DNA of 64,000 nucleotides from Cinnamomum chago (GCA_038049695.1 CP142461.1:29953001-30017000); one strand, 5' to 3'; counted from the stretch's first letter, positions 33,298-45,761 are shown. The notes: generated from the letters alone by a model not told the origin. Numbers and translations: made by a program.

Positions 33298-34389
33298 ATG
33301 AAAATAATTTCTTCCCATCCACTACAGCACTTGCATACATCCTTTGAGCTGAGAGATGTGTTTCTTCTCCCAGATGATGTGATCTTACATATTTTTGCCA
33401 GATTGCCTTTTCAATCTCTCGTTAGATTTAAATCTGTAAGTGAGTTTCGGCATACATTGTTTTTCGACAGGTACTTCATTAAACTCAATAATGAAGAGTC
33501 ATGGAAAAAACCAATGGTCTTGCTTGTAGAAGATAATTCTAGCAGAAATCCTATGAGATGTGTGGATAAATCGGGTCTCTCTTTCGAGTTCTCTCTAGGT
33601 TTCTTGAATGATCATGTGCGGGTTAGAGCCTCTTGTAATGGTTTGCTGTTTTGCTCAAGTATGAAAATTGATAGGGCTTACTATGTCTGCAATCCAATGA
33701 CTAGAGAGTTCAAGTTACTTCCTGTCATTGAAGAGAGAAGACTCACTAAAATCGTGGGTTTGGCTGTTGACCCATATACTCAGAGGTACAATGTAGTTTT
33801 GGCAGTCTTGGCAGACTCTGTTTCGTCATACGTCCTTAGGCTTTTTAATTGCTTGTTATTTGATTCAGAGACCAATGTTTGGAAGAAGTTGGTTTTGGAT
33901 TCATTTGGCACTGGGGGTGAATTTGTTTATACTGCAGACCAGAATCAGGTTGTCTCCGTTGGCCGCTCACTTTATTGTCTATCTGTGAGTTCAAAAATAC
34001 TAGCATTTGATTTGTTCAATGAGGCCTGGAAAAAGATCACTCCCCCAGCTGAGATTGCTAAAAGTTGTGCAAGTAGGGGTCTCTTGTTGGAGCTGGAAGG
34101 GTCTTTGTCAGTGATAAACATTATGGGGGAGTGGATGAATATATGGGTGTTGAAAGATTGCCTGAGAGAGGAATGGGAGCTGGCTGATAGAGTGAATCTA
34201 GGGAGCATTAGTGAATTCTTAAGAGATACTGCATTTCCAGTAACACTTAATAGGGATTTCATATTCCTAAGAACCTTCAGAGATGTATGGGTATTTCGTC
34301 GCAAGAGTAGAAAGTGGAACAAATTTCATAAAGCGTTATGGAGATTTGCTGCCTTTCCTTTTAGAAGCACACTATGTTCATGTTACTAG
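33298..34389 (+). CDS. F-box protein A3, At5g49610-like
   Basis: Single-exon gene of 363 residues, about 97 percent identical to A2. Same domains: F-box at residues 20-62, F-box-associated domain to the end, C-terminus PFRSTLCSCY. Differences from A2 include Gln39-Ser40 for Glu-Cys in the F-box, VSSYV for DSSYV, and a GTGGEFVYTADQ segment for GIGGGLVYTADQ. It carries the same Ser48/Arg51 in place of the usual F-box Cys and Trp. No stop, shift or insertion is seen. Expected role: substrate receptor of an SCF ubiquitin ligase, target unknown. Its upstream sequence is the tail of unit U2. Confidence 0.9.
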   Translation: MKIISSHPLQHLHTSFELRDVFLLPDDVILHIFARLPFQSLVRFKSVSEFRHTLFFDRYFIKLNNEESWKKPMVLLVEDNSSRNPMRCVDKSGLSFEFSLGFLNDHVRVRASCNGLLFCSSMKIDRAYYVCNPMTREFKLLPVIEERRLTKIVGLAVDPYTQRYNVVLAVLADSVSSYVLRLFNCLLFDSETNVWKKLVLDSFGTGGEFVYTADQNQVVSVGRSLYCLSVSSKILAFDLFNEAWKKITPPAEIAKSCASRGLLLELEGSLSVINIMGEWMNIWVLKDCLREEWELADRVNLGSISEFLRDTAFPVTLNRDFIFLRTFRDVWVFRRKSRKWNKFHKALWRFAAFPFRSTLCSCY

Positions 34390-37287
34390 AATCTGGAGTC
34401 TTATTAATTATTTGGATAATTACAAGCATCTCAAACTGAGTTTTCTCTCTGTTTGTTTTTCTTAGGGTGATTTTAATGCTTAAGTTTTTTTTTTGGTTCT
34501 TGCTTATAATCAATTTTTTCTATGTGTTTCCTTGCTGCATCTTTTCAAGTTTGGATCTTAATTGGTGCAGTTGATTGTTTCCTTCTATTTTGTTAATTGG
34601 AGTGTTGTGTGATTGATTTATTAAATCAAGTGGGACCATACCTTAAAAGAGATACATGAATGAAGTCATTTTACTAATGACTCATTAGAGTCAATTATAT
34701 GTGCAGAAAAAAGTGCTAGCTTAGTCCACTTTTAGCGGCGTAAAACAATTTCCAACGGTAAAAAAGTGCCACAAACCCATGGAACGCGGCGGGTGTTGGG
34801 GTGGAAATGTCACTTTTAGCAGCGGAAAACAATTTCCACCCTCAAAAGTACTGTTAAATGCGCTTTTTTTTTTGTTGCTAAAAATCACTTTTTTTTTGTT
34901 GATTTAAAACTCTATTTAGCACCATTACTTTGTTGAACTCTTTCTATGCTAAAAATGGGTATGGTTGAAATCGTTATAGCCTTAGAATGGGTCATGCTGG
35001 TTTAGCTACGTTAGAATCGTTAAGATAATATTCAGTAACACTGTAGAATTAGAATAGTTTAGTGAATATTCATACCTTTATAATATGCAACTTTAAAAAA
35101 TCATTAATAATATCCATATAGTCTTCCACATGTAAACCATGGGAAAATTAAAAATTAATTATGAATCATTAAATTAAACATAATTCCTCTTTGATAAAGC
35201 TTTTTTAATCATTAAATTGAACAGTTCTACGAGAATTTTTTTTTCTTTTCTAAAAAATGAATCGAAACAGACTTAAGGATTGACTATCAAAGACATGTTT
35301 CTTTAAGAAAAAATGTTCATGTTTTATACTTTGGTGTCTTCAAAAAAAAATTAGGCTAAAAAGTTCATGGTTTATACTCTTGTGTCTTCAACAAAATCTT
35401 AGGCTAAACTACATTGTATATTTTAATAGGTTAGAAATATAGAATTATAGTTTAATCACAGATTATTTTCACAGTATCTTATAACCGATGGTTGTTATCT
35501 TTTCGAAATCTGATGCTTAAAATGTTTTGACATCATTATTAAAATTGTTAAATGATGAATTCAACCAAAGAAACTTCCAAAATAAATCAAATGGTTCTAA
35601 TTAATCTTGTTAAATATAAAACTAGAGCAAGTTCAGTGAATTACTAGAAGAATAAAAATAATTTCAATGAAGCTTATAAGTTTAGTGAATTACTAGAATA
35701 TATTTTAGGCCATTGTTTGCCCCCTTAATGGACCAATTAGCTTAGTGATTCCACCCTGTGGTTCCTCGCACAAGAACCCTAGACATTTTAAGTAACCTCT
35801 AACTTATAATTTGAAGAGCCATCAGGAAACACATAATAATTATCATGCTTACATGTTAATGCCAATATCTCAGACTTAGAATGGCTACTTGTAATTAATG
35901 ACTCCTTGATTGATGTTCCACAGGTTATTAGTTGTACCTTGTGTACTTGTTTACTAACGTGCCTCACGCATGCTCTCCTTTTATGGATAATTAATGTTCA
36001 ATTTACATCGTAGTACCCCATGTCGCTTGCCACGTTGGCGTCCCAATTTGCATGAGAGAGAGAGAGAGAGAGAGTTCACCTTCTTTAGAGCATGTTTCGT
36101 AATACTTTTTTAGGGAAAGTGGATGGTTTTTGATGAAAAATTTATTTTTCGATGTTTGATGCGGAATAATTTTGTGGAAACGCTTTTCTGTATCATCAGC
36201 ATTATTCTTGATAATGGTGGAAATGAGTTTCTTATGGGGGGTATGAAAAATAGATTTCTTCAGAAAACTTCTCCATCTTTTTCTCACTCTTGTCCATTTC
36301 AACCAAAAACCCTACAACTCTTTCATTTTTTTATTTCTTTAAATAAATTAGTATTTGATGTTGAATAAATAATATACATGTTATGTTATTTTTTTTCAAA
36401 AAATTATTTCACTAAATAAGAAAATTTGATTTTCTATAAGAAATTTACAGTCGCACCAAACATCATTGTCACAAATTCAATAGGAATTTTTTTTTTTTTT
36501 GCACTAAACATGAATTTCTAAATTTTACGGAAATCATTTTTTAAGGTTTTCATTTATATGGAATTTGCTGACGTGACATTTTTTCCTTTCCGCGAAAAAG
36601 GTGTGTACATAAACGTGTCCTTAATATTATTTTTCAAAACTCCAAAAGTGTCTAAATTCCATTTTTACAGATTCATTTCAGATTTTTTAGTTTTTGGGCC
36701 AAGACAAATTGAGGATTACCGAGCGGGATATCAATATCCCAACATTCCTTGACAGTGTTAAAAAAAAAAAAAAAAAAAAAAAAACAAACAGGGTGGAGCA
36801 GCCACATAGCTTCAAACTCGAAAGGGTTTTCATTGAAGAGGGATGAGGGTTGTGGGAGAGCAAGATGGGGTTATGATCAGAAGAGATTCTGGGCAAAGGA
36901 GAGAGAGATGGGTCATAATGTTGATTAAGGAGAAACTCTATCAAGGCGAGATTTATCAGGTGTGACGACAAAGCTCTTTGTTTGGAAGTAGTTGGTTGAG
37001 GCATAAAGACTAGTTATTAAGCTGACCGTACCATTGTTTGGGTTGGTGAGGGTAATGGTTGGATGTTGGGAGGAGGACTCAGAGGAAGACTTGGCCAAAC
37101 ACCAGATTGAACTGAGATGATGGGACGAGTTTAGGCGGCAGATTCAACTGTTTAGTTGAAGTTCAATTTCCTTACGACCCTTTTTTTTTTATAAGTATGC
37201 GGTAGATGTGCAAAAAGAAAATCAAAAAACCATTTAACCAAATTAAACTGAACCGAATCGAACCGAACCAAACCGCGGTTAATAACC
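34390..37287. other. U3 spacer between A3 and B3
   Basis: Shortened version of the U1 and U2 spacers. The block that holds the 42-codon frame is largely deleted near 35840-36050. A truncated LINE fragment remains at 36787-36955, and a hAT-like AACCG remnant lies just before B3. Confidence 0.6.
36787..36955 (-). pseudogene. LINE (L1-type) endonuclease fragment, U3 copy
   Basis: Keeps LPRISSDHNP on the minus strand, with FEAMWLLHP-region DNA (SLKLCGCSTLF in the shifted frame), but lacks the NDFN end present in U1 and U2. Confidence 0.55.
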
Positions 37288-37481
37288 GTGTTTCACAATT
37301 TGGAATGTTTCCCAGATGATGTGATGTTGAGTATTTTTGCCAGATTGCCTGTTGAATCTCTTGTTAAATTTAAATTTGTTTGTAACCTTTGGCATAAATT
37401 GATATCCAACAAGTACTTTAATCGGTTCTACAATGATGAGTCATGGAAAAAAAAAAAAAAAACAATCGTCCTTATAAAAAG

Positions 37482-37578
37482 GGAGGAAGTCCACATGAAC
37501 CGAATGGGGAGACCGGATTCTCGCCCGATCCCCCATGAGGACCATTGGATCCCCCCATTCGGTTCATGTAGCAGGACT
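37482..37578. mobile_element. 97-bp foldback MITE, MULE-like
   Basis: Absent from B1 and B2. Its ends are near-perfect inverted repeats around ACATGAACCGAATGGGG. Flanks TATAAAAAG (37473-37481) and CATAAAAAG (37579-37587) are a 9-bp duplication with one mismatch, the size used by Mutator-like elements. No coding capacity. Confidence 0.8.
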
Positions 37579-37974
37579 CATAAAAAGTTGGTCTGGAAAA
37601 AATCGTACGGGCTGTATGGGTAAATCAAGTTTCTCTTCTGAGTTCAATCTGGGTTTCTTGGATGATAATGTGATAACAAGAGCCTCTTCCAATGGTCTGC
37701 TTTGTTGCACAGACACAACAAATCCAAAGGCTAGCTATGTCTGCAATCCAATGACTACAGAGAGTTTAAGTTGCTTCCTAAATCTTAAAAAAGGAGATCC
37801 ATTTATGAAGAAAAACCTTTTGTTAATAAATTTGGCTGTTGACCCACATACTTACAATGTTTGCAGACTTTGATCCTCCATACTCCAGTCTGCTTCCTAT
37901 TGAGTGCCTGGTTTTTAATTCAGAGACCAATGCATGGAAGATATTTGGTTTTGATTCATCTATCAGCCAAGAAA

Positions 37975-38275
37975 ACATTATACTATATTAAGCTGAAGGG
38001 TTTTTGAGACAATTTTAACCATGACTTATTAATTTGACTGTGAATTATAACTCCCCACTTTTAATATGTAACCACTCTCCACTTCCAATATGGATACACT
38101 CATTTTCCTCATTAAACTACCTCTTCTTATCACTGTTTTATAGAACTTCATTTCTATCCCTATGATAATCATCAAATCATTTTCATAAGCATTGAAGATT
38201 GATTTTGTGTAATTTGAGTGTTTTTTTAAAAAATCACTATATATACTTCTTAGTTATTGGTGAACGGTTATTGTA
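37975..38275. mobile_element. Helitron-like fragment inside B3
   Basis: Same sequence class as 46405-46743, starting TATACTATATTAAGCTGAAGG-like and lacking the 3' hairpin. Confidence 0.5.
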
Positions 38276-38394
38276 CTAGTTGATAATGACCAGAATTGGA
38301 CTGTCTACGTGGGTTGCTCGCTTTATTGGTTAACATTAAGTTAAAAATTATTAGTACTTGATTTTTACAATGAGGTGACTCAATCTCAACAATC

Positions 38395-38397
<3 letters not shown>

Positions 38398-38441
<44 letters not shown>
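38398..38441. repeat. (CT)n microsatellite
   Basis: About 22 CT repeats. The equivalent tracts in U1 (about 23703-23724) and U2 (about 32851-32885) are shorter, so the length varies between units. Confidence 0.9.
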
Positions 38442-38444
<3 letters not shown>

Positions 38445-38596
38445 AAATGTCTTTTTCTATAAGGGCACTATGCACTATGTTTTTATTTCTTAAGGATAGT
38501 CCGGTTATTTTGTATAAAACCACAATTCTTTTCCAAGAGGTATGTATGGACAACACAGTTGGTGTAACCCTAATTTTAAAGGCTCATGCTCTTGTG

Positions 38597-39599
38597 TAGG
38601 GTTGCACATAGGCGGTTCGGATCGGTTTAACATTAAAACCAACAACCAAACTGAACCTATCGATTTTTTAATTAACCGATCCGATTCGACTGATGGAGAG
38701 GGCTTAAACCGAACCGAACCAAACCAAACGGTTCGGTTCGGTTCGGTCGGTTAAACCATTGTTTTTTATTTTATTTTTTTGAAAATCAAACATTGAAAAT
38801 TTCAAAATGATGATACCTCGTCCTTTGCATTTATTACAATGTTTAGTGCAAACATAAAAATCCTACATTCCATACTAGACTAAACGCATATTAAAAATAA
38901 TCATACTCCAGAAAGAGAGTTTGGACTAAACACAAGCTCCCAAAAAAAAAAAAAAAAACCAACTTGCAGTAAAACATTCATTCAGCTGATACCATTTGGA
39001 ATTATAATAGAATAATAGTTCATGTTAAGAAAAGTTACACACAAACGGAATCTGTATCAGAACCCATTGTATTTTTAAAAAATGAAGGCTTCTTAACACA
39101 TTGGTTAGGTAAGACTAAAACCAATCATCAAAAGGCTAGGATCTATTGACTTTTCTATTATTCTCAAGAGTGCAGCCTTCTGATAAAAACTTCATTGAAA
39201 CAAGTTAGGAATTATGATGGAAGGAAAACACCATGTACAGTAATCCTTCAATTTGCAATGAAGTATCAAAAAGCATTTAAGATATTAGAAGAGATGCACT
39301 GATGTGGTGTTGACGGTTGAGTTCATGTGAGAATGAAGTTGTGGAATGTAATTTTGAAAGTAGTAAAAAACGAAACCTTAGAGCTAAAATAGTAAAAAAA
39401 CAATACTTAAGTTACTACATACGGTCGGTTCGATTTAAGCGGTTAACCATGGGCTCAAACCGATAACCGACCGATGTAAGCAATTTTTATGATTTTCAAA
39501 CCATTAACCAAACCGATCTACTATAAACCGATCCGAACTGCCCGGTTCGGTCGGTTCAGCTCGGTTTTGCGGTGATACCAAATTTTTTGTACAACCCTA
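38597..39599. mobile_element. non-autonomous hAT element (TAGGGTTGCACA family)
   Basis: Ends TAGGGTTGCACA and TGTACAACCCTA, with a perfect 8-bp duplication CTCTTGTG (38589-38596 and 39600-39607). U1 and U2 show the empty site. Both ends are rich in GGTTCGGTTCGG and ACCGATCCG words. No transposase in 1003 bp. Confidence 0.9.
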
Positions 39600-39900
39600 C
39601 TCTTGTGCATCTTTCTTGCACAGTATTACTGTACAAGACAGCTGGGGCCCAACAAATCAGGGGTGTAGCATTTTGATAGCCCTAGGTGTATTGCAAAGTA
39701 GGTTATAAGAGGAATTCCAATAAATGTGTAAATCCATCAGTGGGTCACATGATTAAAATCCTAGGAGCTCAGATTTATTACCCTTGGACCCACTGATGGT
39801 TTAAATTGATCGCTCAGATCATCTCTAACCATGGCCCAGGAGAATCCAATCCAGTATGACTTGAAGTTGTAAGAGTGGCCCACAGCAGATCACAAATCAA

Positions 39901-41554
39901 ATGGTTTGTATGTTCTTCATCAACCATTATCATCTCAAACTCTATTCTTCCAAGATCAGATCTTTCTTCATGATTGCCCACTTTAATGCATTCTGCAGCA
40001 TCTCTTCCTCATCCTCCAAATTTTTAAATGCCATGATCAACGACCACGTCCGGAACGGACGTTTAATCGATGCCTGGAAGATGTTTGATGAAAATCCCCA
40101 CTGCAGAAACCTCACTTCTTGGAATTCAATGTTGAATGGGTACATAAAAAATGATCAAATTCGACTTGCCTGTCAGTTGTTCGACGAAATGCCTGAAAGA
40201 GATGTGGTTTCTTGGAACACATTGCTCGCAGGGTTCCGGCGCATTGGGGATTCCGAGCAAGTTGTTCGACGTTTTGTCCGAATGGAAAGGATTGGAGTGA
40301 TACCCACTGAAGTGACATTCACTACGGTAATTAGCGCGATTTCTTATATTGGTTTTGAGGCTTTGGTGCAGCAGCTTCATGGCCGCGTGATCCTTTTAGC
40401 TTTCAGTTCAAATGTGTTCGTTGCAACAGCATTGATTGGTGGGTATGCAAATTTGGGTGATAGTATTACTTTGTGTCGAGTGTTTGATGAAATGTTGGTC
40501 AAGAATGTCACGTCATGGAATGCTTTGATTTCGGGTTATATGAAGTTGGGGTGCATGGATGAGGCCCGTTTGGCATTCGAGAGAATGCCTGAGAGAAATA
40601 TAGTTTCTTGGACTAGTTTGGTTCATGGGTATGTTTGTAATAAGATGCCCGATGAAGCTCGTTGCTGTTTTGATAAAATGCCTGAAAGAAATGTTTTCTC
40701 TTGGACAGTGATGATCAGCGGGTATGAGAAGAATGGGAAATTTGTTGAAGCATTGGAGTTGTTCCTTTCTATGCGAGAATCGGATGTTTGCCCAAACCAA
40801 TCTACTTTTTCTAGCGCACTGAGTGCTTGTGCCGGGTGCTCATCTCTTTTCATCGGAAAGCAGGTTCATGTTGGCATCTTGAAGTCTGGTTTGCCACTTG
40901 ATGTGGTCTTGTTGAGCTCCCTTGTTGATATGTATGCCAAATGCGGGCATGTTGATGCTGCAATTCGTGCCTTTGAGGCCATGCCTGAGAAGAATTTGGT
41001 GTCTTGGAATTCGACGATATGTGGCTATGCTAGACATGGTATTGGTGTGAAAGCATTGGAGCAGTTTGAAAGAATGAAGAAACATGGTATAAGACCCGAT
41101 TACATTACAATTTGTTAGTCTGTTATCTGCATGTAGGCATGGTGGATTGGTAGAAGAAGGTGAAAGATATTTCTCTTCAATGGAGAGTGACTTTGGAATA
41201 AAACCAAAGATAGAGCATTATGCATGCATGGTGGATCTCTATGGAAGAGCAGGTCAGCTAGATAAGGCAGAGAAGTTGATCAGGGAGATGCCACTTGAGC
41301 CCGATGTTGTTGTATTGGGTGCATTGCTTGCAGCTTGTGGCATTCATTCGGACCTGGAACATGGGTTGGTTGCTGCAGAGTTGATGTACAAGTTGGAACA
41401 TGATCATCCGGCTATTTATTCACTGTTGTCAAAGATTTATGGTGATAGAGGAGGTTGGAACGAGGTTCTTGAGTTGCGGAAAGTGATGAAGGAGATGGGA
41501 GCTAAAAAGCAGAAGGGAAGTAGCTGGATTCAACCTTCCTTTTGTGTGAGTTAG
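39901..41554 (+). pseudogene. PLS-class pentatricopeptide repeat gene with one apparent frameshift
   Basis: Encodes tandem PPR motifs of the P-L-S type, such as SWNSMLNGYIKNDQIRLA, FDEMPERDVVSWNTLLAGF, SWTVMISGYEKNGKFVEAL and VDMYAKCGHVDAAIRAFEAM, ending with an E-like motif (GAKKQKGSSWIQ). No DYW domain. Such proteins bind organellar RNA and act in editing or processing. The first frame is open for 405 residues to YITIC; the expected continuation FVSLLSACRHGGLVEEGERYF is in the +1 frame, so one extra base near 41107 explains the break. Either sequence error or recent loss. The ATG may instead be a later Met (residue 24, MIAHFNAF). It lies just outside the array edge, on the same strand. Confidence 0.85.
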
Positions 41555-44500
41555 ATTGGAAATACTTGAGTACCTGCCAGGTTTCTGTCAAGTAACAATG
41601 ATGATAATATGGGTGATAGACTGGAAGAAAGTAGTCCTCCCCTCTCACTCCCTCAGATGAGTATGAGAAGTTTAAAGACTAATTCTAACCCAAGAAAGGA
41701 AGAAGAGAATAGCTGTTAATATTTATTTATTTGGTGTTAATCACTTTAAGTGAGCAGCATCAACCATTATGAGAAGTTGCATATATCTTCGTGACATAGG
41801 TCTTCATGAAGGATGTAATGGATCGAGAATCCAGATAGTTGCAGCAAGAATCATGCTCACTAACTCTATTCACATTTTGCCCGACACATTACAAGCTTGG
41901 AATGACCTGTTGATCTTGGAAGTACTCCACCTGAAGTGTCTGTTCTTCTTGATACCAAAGGACCATGTAAGAAGACTGAAGATGCCTCCTACTTCCCCGG
42001 TACATGAACTGGCATTTCATAGTTCAGATGAAAATTTCACATGAAAGTTGAGGCAACTCCATTTTAGTTAGATTTAAAGTTGTCATTGGAACCATAGAAT
42101 GACAAACGAAAGCTGTGGCGCTAATGATACCTGGTATGATATATCAAATGGCAGGAGACGATAGACTCGGTCTTTCTCACGAATCATCATCTTCATCATC
42201 GTCTTCCTCATCATCAGCAAAACCTTATATCATCATTCTGGGATCAGCTTTCTTTCTCAAGAATGGCATGCTAAAATAATTGAAGAACACTCTTTTAATG
42301 TGAAATGTGAAGATATAGCTTCTATGCAACAAAACAATTGATGTTGTTAAAGTGTAGAATATTTGAAGAATTGGAAAATAATAAACGATACCAAGTTTTT
42401 GTGGCAAATGCAGACTCTTGGAGTGTACAAAAAGAAAGCATCAAGCATAAATTTGAAAAAAAGAATTACCTTGGGCTGTCTTGTTTACAAGGATTAAGTT
42501 TGTGTTGATTGGCCGGGCTCTCCAAGCAAATAATTTCATGCTATATTGGCATGAGACCTCAACAGTGGGCTGCTTCTTTTGATGGGTATATTCTCTGCAA
42601 CAGCAGTTATATATGATTTTAATAGGGTGGAGATTCACCCTAGCAATAAAGAAAGGTTTGAATTGGTTCGTTAGTGGTGGAAGACAATTTTCAAGGAATG
42701 TAATGTATTGGTTGAGTGGAAAGGCTTTAAAAAGCCACTGCAATTGTACCATAATTTAGATTATATCAGAGCTTTCACAAAGGAATTGGATGCTAAATTC
42801 CACCATATCCCTTGGGAGAAACTGGGAACCAGATCCATTGGCTAAATCAAGGGCAAGGGAGAATCTTTTCATTGACAATTTGATTTACACGCCACTGCAC
42901 AGATATGTAATTTACCTGTAGCTTCAGTCATCATGTTGGATGTACACATTCCTCAGTACAAGGGAAAGAAAGGGTACAAGAAGTAAGGAAACTAATGATT
43001 GATCGATGCTGAGGCCTAAAGAACTTATAATTACATAAAATTCAAATACGAGGGAAAGAAAGGGAACAACTAGTGAGGAAACTAATGACAGATGTGGCCT
43101 AAAGAACTAGTTACAAAATGTCAAAATATACAAAGGGCAAAACAATTAAATCATCTTCCTCTTGAGCTTTTGTTGGATTGGGTATCTATGAAGGGAATGA
43201 ACAAGCTAGGCGGATGTGGCATGGGATTGCAAGTAGGAAGCTTCATTTGTTGTCATCTTGCTTTTATCACTTGGTGAACAGAGTAGGAGCCAGCTAAAAA
43301 TTTTTACACCAGGTGCTATTACAAAATCAGACAGACCGTGGATCGTCCATCTACCTAAAAATCAACTCCATTAGTCATTACGCTCCATCTAATTCAAGGC
43401 CTTGAAAGGAATGGCTGAGTGGATGTCACATTTTGCAGGAAAAAAAGAAGCCAGCATGCAAAAAACTAGACTTTTCTATTTATTTTTATACAACCCAATG
43501 GCATGGGCTAATACAATCTCAAGAAAACCTGCTTCGCATGTGTTTCATGGTTCTTTGGAAGAAGTGTTCTTTTGGCATCAAAGATAGGGAGTTCAATGCT
43601 TGCAAGCGGGTGAACAGAACACCCACCTCTTCCATACAATCTCAATCAGAGCATGACAACCATCATTTTGGAGGGTGCTGACTGCTGAGGCCATCAGTGA
43701 TTATGGAGCAGATCACTTTAGAGTCCTGTTTATGATCTTCAGCCTAATTGTCAAGGCTATGAATTAAGAGGCTCCTTCCTAATTTCCTCAAGTTGGAGGA
43801 CAACAGTGACCTTCTCCTCCAGATACCCACGGAGGAAGAAAGTCTCTAGTCCTTAGGCCCTACTAATGCCCCAGGGACCAGACGGATTCCTAGGTTCCTT
43901 TTTTTTTAGAGTTGTAAGTGCCTAAATATTTACGGGCTTGATAATATGGATATAGAATTTCTTGGGAAAGATCAAATACCTGAGACTTGAAAAAGAAGGA
44001 AAAACAAAAGTCAGAGACCCTAGCTGCAGTCAGCCAAATGAACTCTGATGCCTTAGTTAGTTCAGGAACTAGACAAAGGATGAGTGAGTGGAGAGGAAGG
44101 GGAGTTTTAGAGTATGGGTGTAAAATGTTGCATGTAAGTGTTTATGCGTTATGCATGGACATTCTCTAGATTTGCTCCTTGTATATATAGGCCAAGAGTT
44201 GACTTTTGGAGACAAGTCCCGTCAGACCTTACCTTGATGTCTTGAGAGTAGAGTCCCATTACACCTTTCCTTAGTTGACCTTAGAGGCAGGGTCCCATCG
44301 GACTTTATCTTGATGTAGACGTGGCCGCCGGATAATGATAACTTCTTATCTCGATCTCGATCCCGATCCGAGGCATGTCACCATCAATCAATACGTTGTG
44401 CAACGTAGTTGAGTCTCCTCTATAGGAGTGCAGTCACAACTGACTAAGAGTCAATACCTGTCTCGGCTATCCGAACCGAATTGGAGATGATGCTGAGGTC

Positions 44501-45236
44501 AGGTGTGACTTTGGTATGGAAGCAGTCTGACACTATTGCCGAGATGAAAAAGCCGAGACCAAGATATGCTTAGCTGGTACATTTACCAAAACTCACATAA
44601 TCTCGGTATTAGGAAAATGTCTCACACAAGAGCATTTTGAAATACAACTAAGTCCATTGTTGGTCCAGTTCAAAAGTTCTTTTGGGATGGTGATCTAGAA
44701 GTCAGAATCACTAACACCTTCATAGTTCTCATCTCCATAAAGGAAAGCTCTACAAATATCCAGCATTATCACTCGATAAGCTTTTGCTACACCTCCTACA
44801 AGATTTTTTCTAAAATCTTTGTTCAAAGAATCAGGCCACTCCTAGATATAACATCTCATCCCACTCCCATGCCTCTTCCATTCCCAATCATCCAGAACAA
44901 TACTCCTACAACCGTAAGCATGGGCTCCATTGGGTGATCCCTTATCTCAATTCCTATATCTCATGCGTGTTGATAAGCACGGGCTCCATTGGGATTAATT
45001 TTTTGCAAAGAGGAGGATCCCAGGGAGTCCTTAAAATTTTCCCATCCCCATCCCCATGAGGGTCCCCAAGTGGGCCCTACTACACACTTGAGCTTATCTT
45101 ATCTTAAACTTGAGCTTATGAGAGTTAGCTCATATATATAATCTCTAGAAGACTAGAATTATTAGAGATTACATTTATTGTAAACTTACGGACCCACTGA
45201 TGGATAAATGGCAATGAATACTAGTGTCACCGAGAC
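41555..45236. other. gene-poor region after the PPR gene
   Basis: No gene is recognised in 3.7 kb. A local duplication (about 42955-43030 and 43050-43115) shares GGGAAAGAAAGGG and GGCCTAAAGAACT. A TCATCATCTTCATCATCGTC stretch near 42185-42215 is low-complexity. The 44200-44650 part has the feel of an old LTR but no ends could be defined. Confidence 0.45.
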
Positions 45237-45761
45237 AACCAAGGATTGATTCCTGGAATTGGGTTGAAAGTATCACTGCGAGGGCAATAGCAATAATAAT
45301 AATTAGATTGTAGACATTGAGTGTTCGAATTTGGACCTAACAGGACCCAACCCTGATTATCAATCAGACCTGAACAAAGGATTGGACTGGACCTGATCAT
45401 CAAAATAAATAAAAAAAATGTGCGTCTGCCGGGAGTCAAACCCAAGGATTGATTCCTGGAGTTTGGTTGAAACTATCACTGTGAGGGCAATAGCAATAAT
45501 AATAATTAGATTGCAGACATTGGGAGTTCGGATTTGGACCTAATAGGACCCAACCCTGATTATCAATCAGACCTGAAAAATGGATCGGACTGGACCTGAT
45601 CATCAAAATAAAATAAGATGTGCGTCTGCCGGGAGTCGAACCCAAGGATTGATTCCTGGAGTTGGGTTGAAACTATCACTGTGCGGATTTGGACCTAAAA
45701 GGACCCAGCAGACCTGAACAATGGATTGGACTGTACCTGATCATCAAAATAAAATAAAATG
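45237..45761. repeat. tandem repeats (about 200 bp) with tRNA-Gly 3' ends at the unit joins
   Basis: Three copies of a unit containing CCAAGGATTGATTCCTGGA, GGGCAATAGCAATAATAATA, GGACCCAACCCTGATTATCA and GGACCTGATCATCAAAATAA. The third copy has an internal deletion. Joins at 45420-45442 and 45620-45642 carry GTGCGTCTGCCGGGAGTC followed by GAACC or AAACC, the reverse complement of the T-arm and acceptor 3' strand of plant tRNA-Gly(UCC). Confidence 0.8.

Larger units (their letters stand above)
37288..38385 (+). pseudogene. F-box pseudogene B3
   Basis: Starts at GTG next to a hAT-like remnant. Encodes FPDDVMLSIFARLPVESL, VCNLWHKLISNKYF, SSEFNLGFLDDNVI, SNGLLCC and ASYVCNPMTTES in more than one frame. 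It is interrupted by a 97-bp foldback element (37482-37578) and a Helitron-like fragment (about 37975-38275), after which DQNWTVYVG-like A-gene homology resumes. Not functional. Confidence 0.8.
11341..39670 (+). repeat. three-unit tandem duplication carrying F-box genes A and B
   Basis: Three head-to-tail units share the order: upstream segment, F-box A, about 3.5 kb spacer with a LINE fragment, F-box B, tail. The breakpoints are precise. The left edge reads GGAAAGCAAA-AGCA-ACTCG, both internal junctions read GGGGTGT-AGCA-ACTCG, and the right edge reads GGGTGT-AGCA-TTTTG. The word AGCA is at 11341-11344, 23940-23943, 33099-33102 and 39667-39670. Net of later insertions the units are about 6.04, 5.74 and 5.56 kb. 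This looks like an initial duplication at 4-bp microhomology followed by unequal crossing-over to three units. Confidence 0.92.
33099..39670 (+). repeat. tandem unit U3
   Basis: Holds intact F-box A3, a shortened spacer, a truncated LINE fragment, pseudogene B3 with a 97-bp foldback element, and a 1003-bp hAT in the tail. It ends at the AGCA breakpoint where array homology stops and unique sequence leading to the PPR gene begins. Confidence 0.9.

Noticed and set aside
44200-44650. Possible old LTR
   Set aside because: Base composition and words are suggestive, but no TG/CA ends, duplication or second copy could be found.
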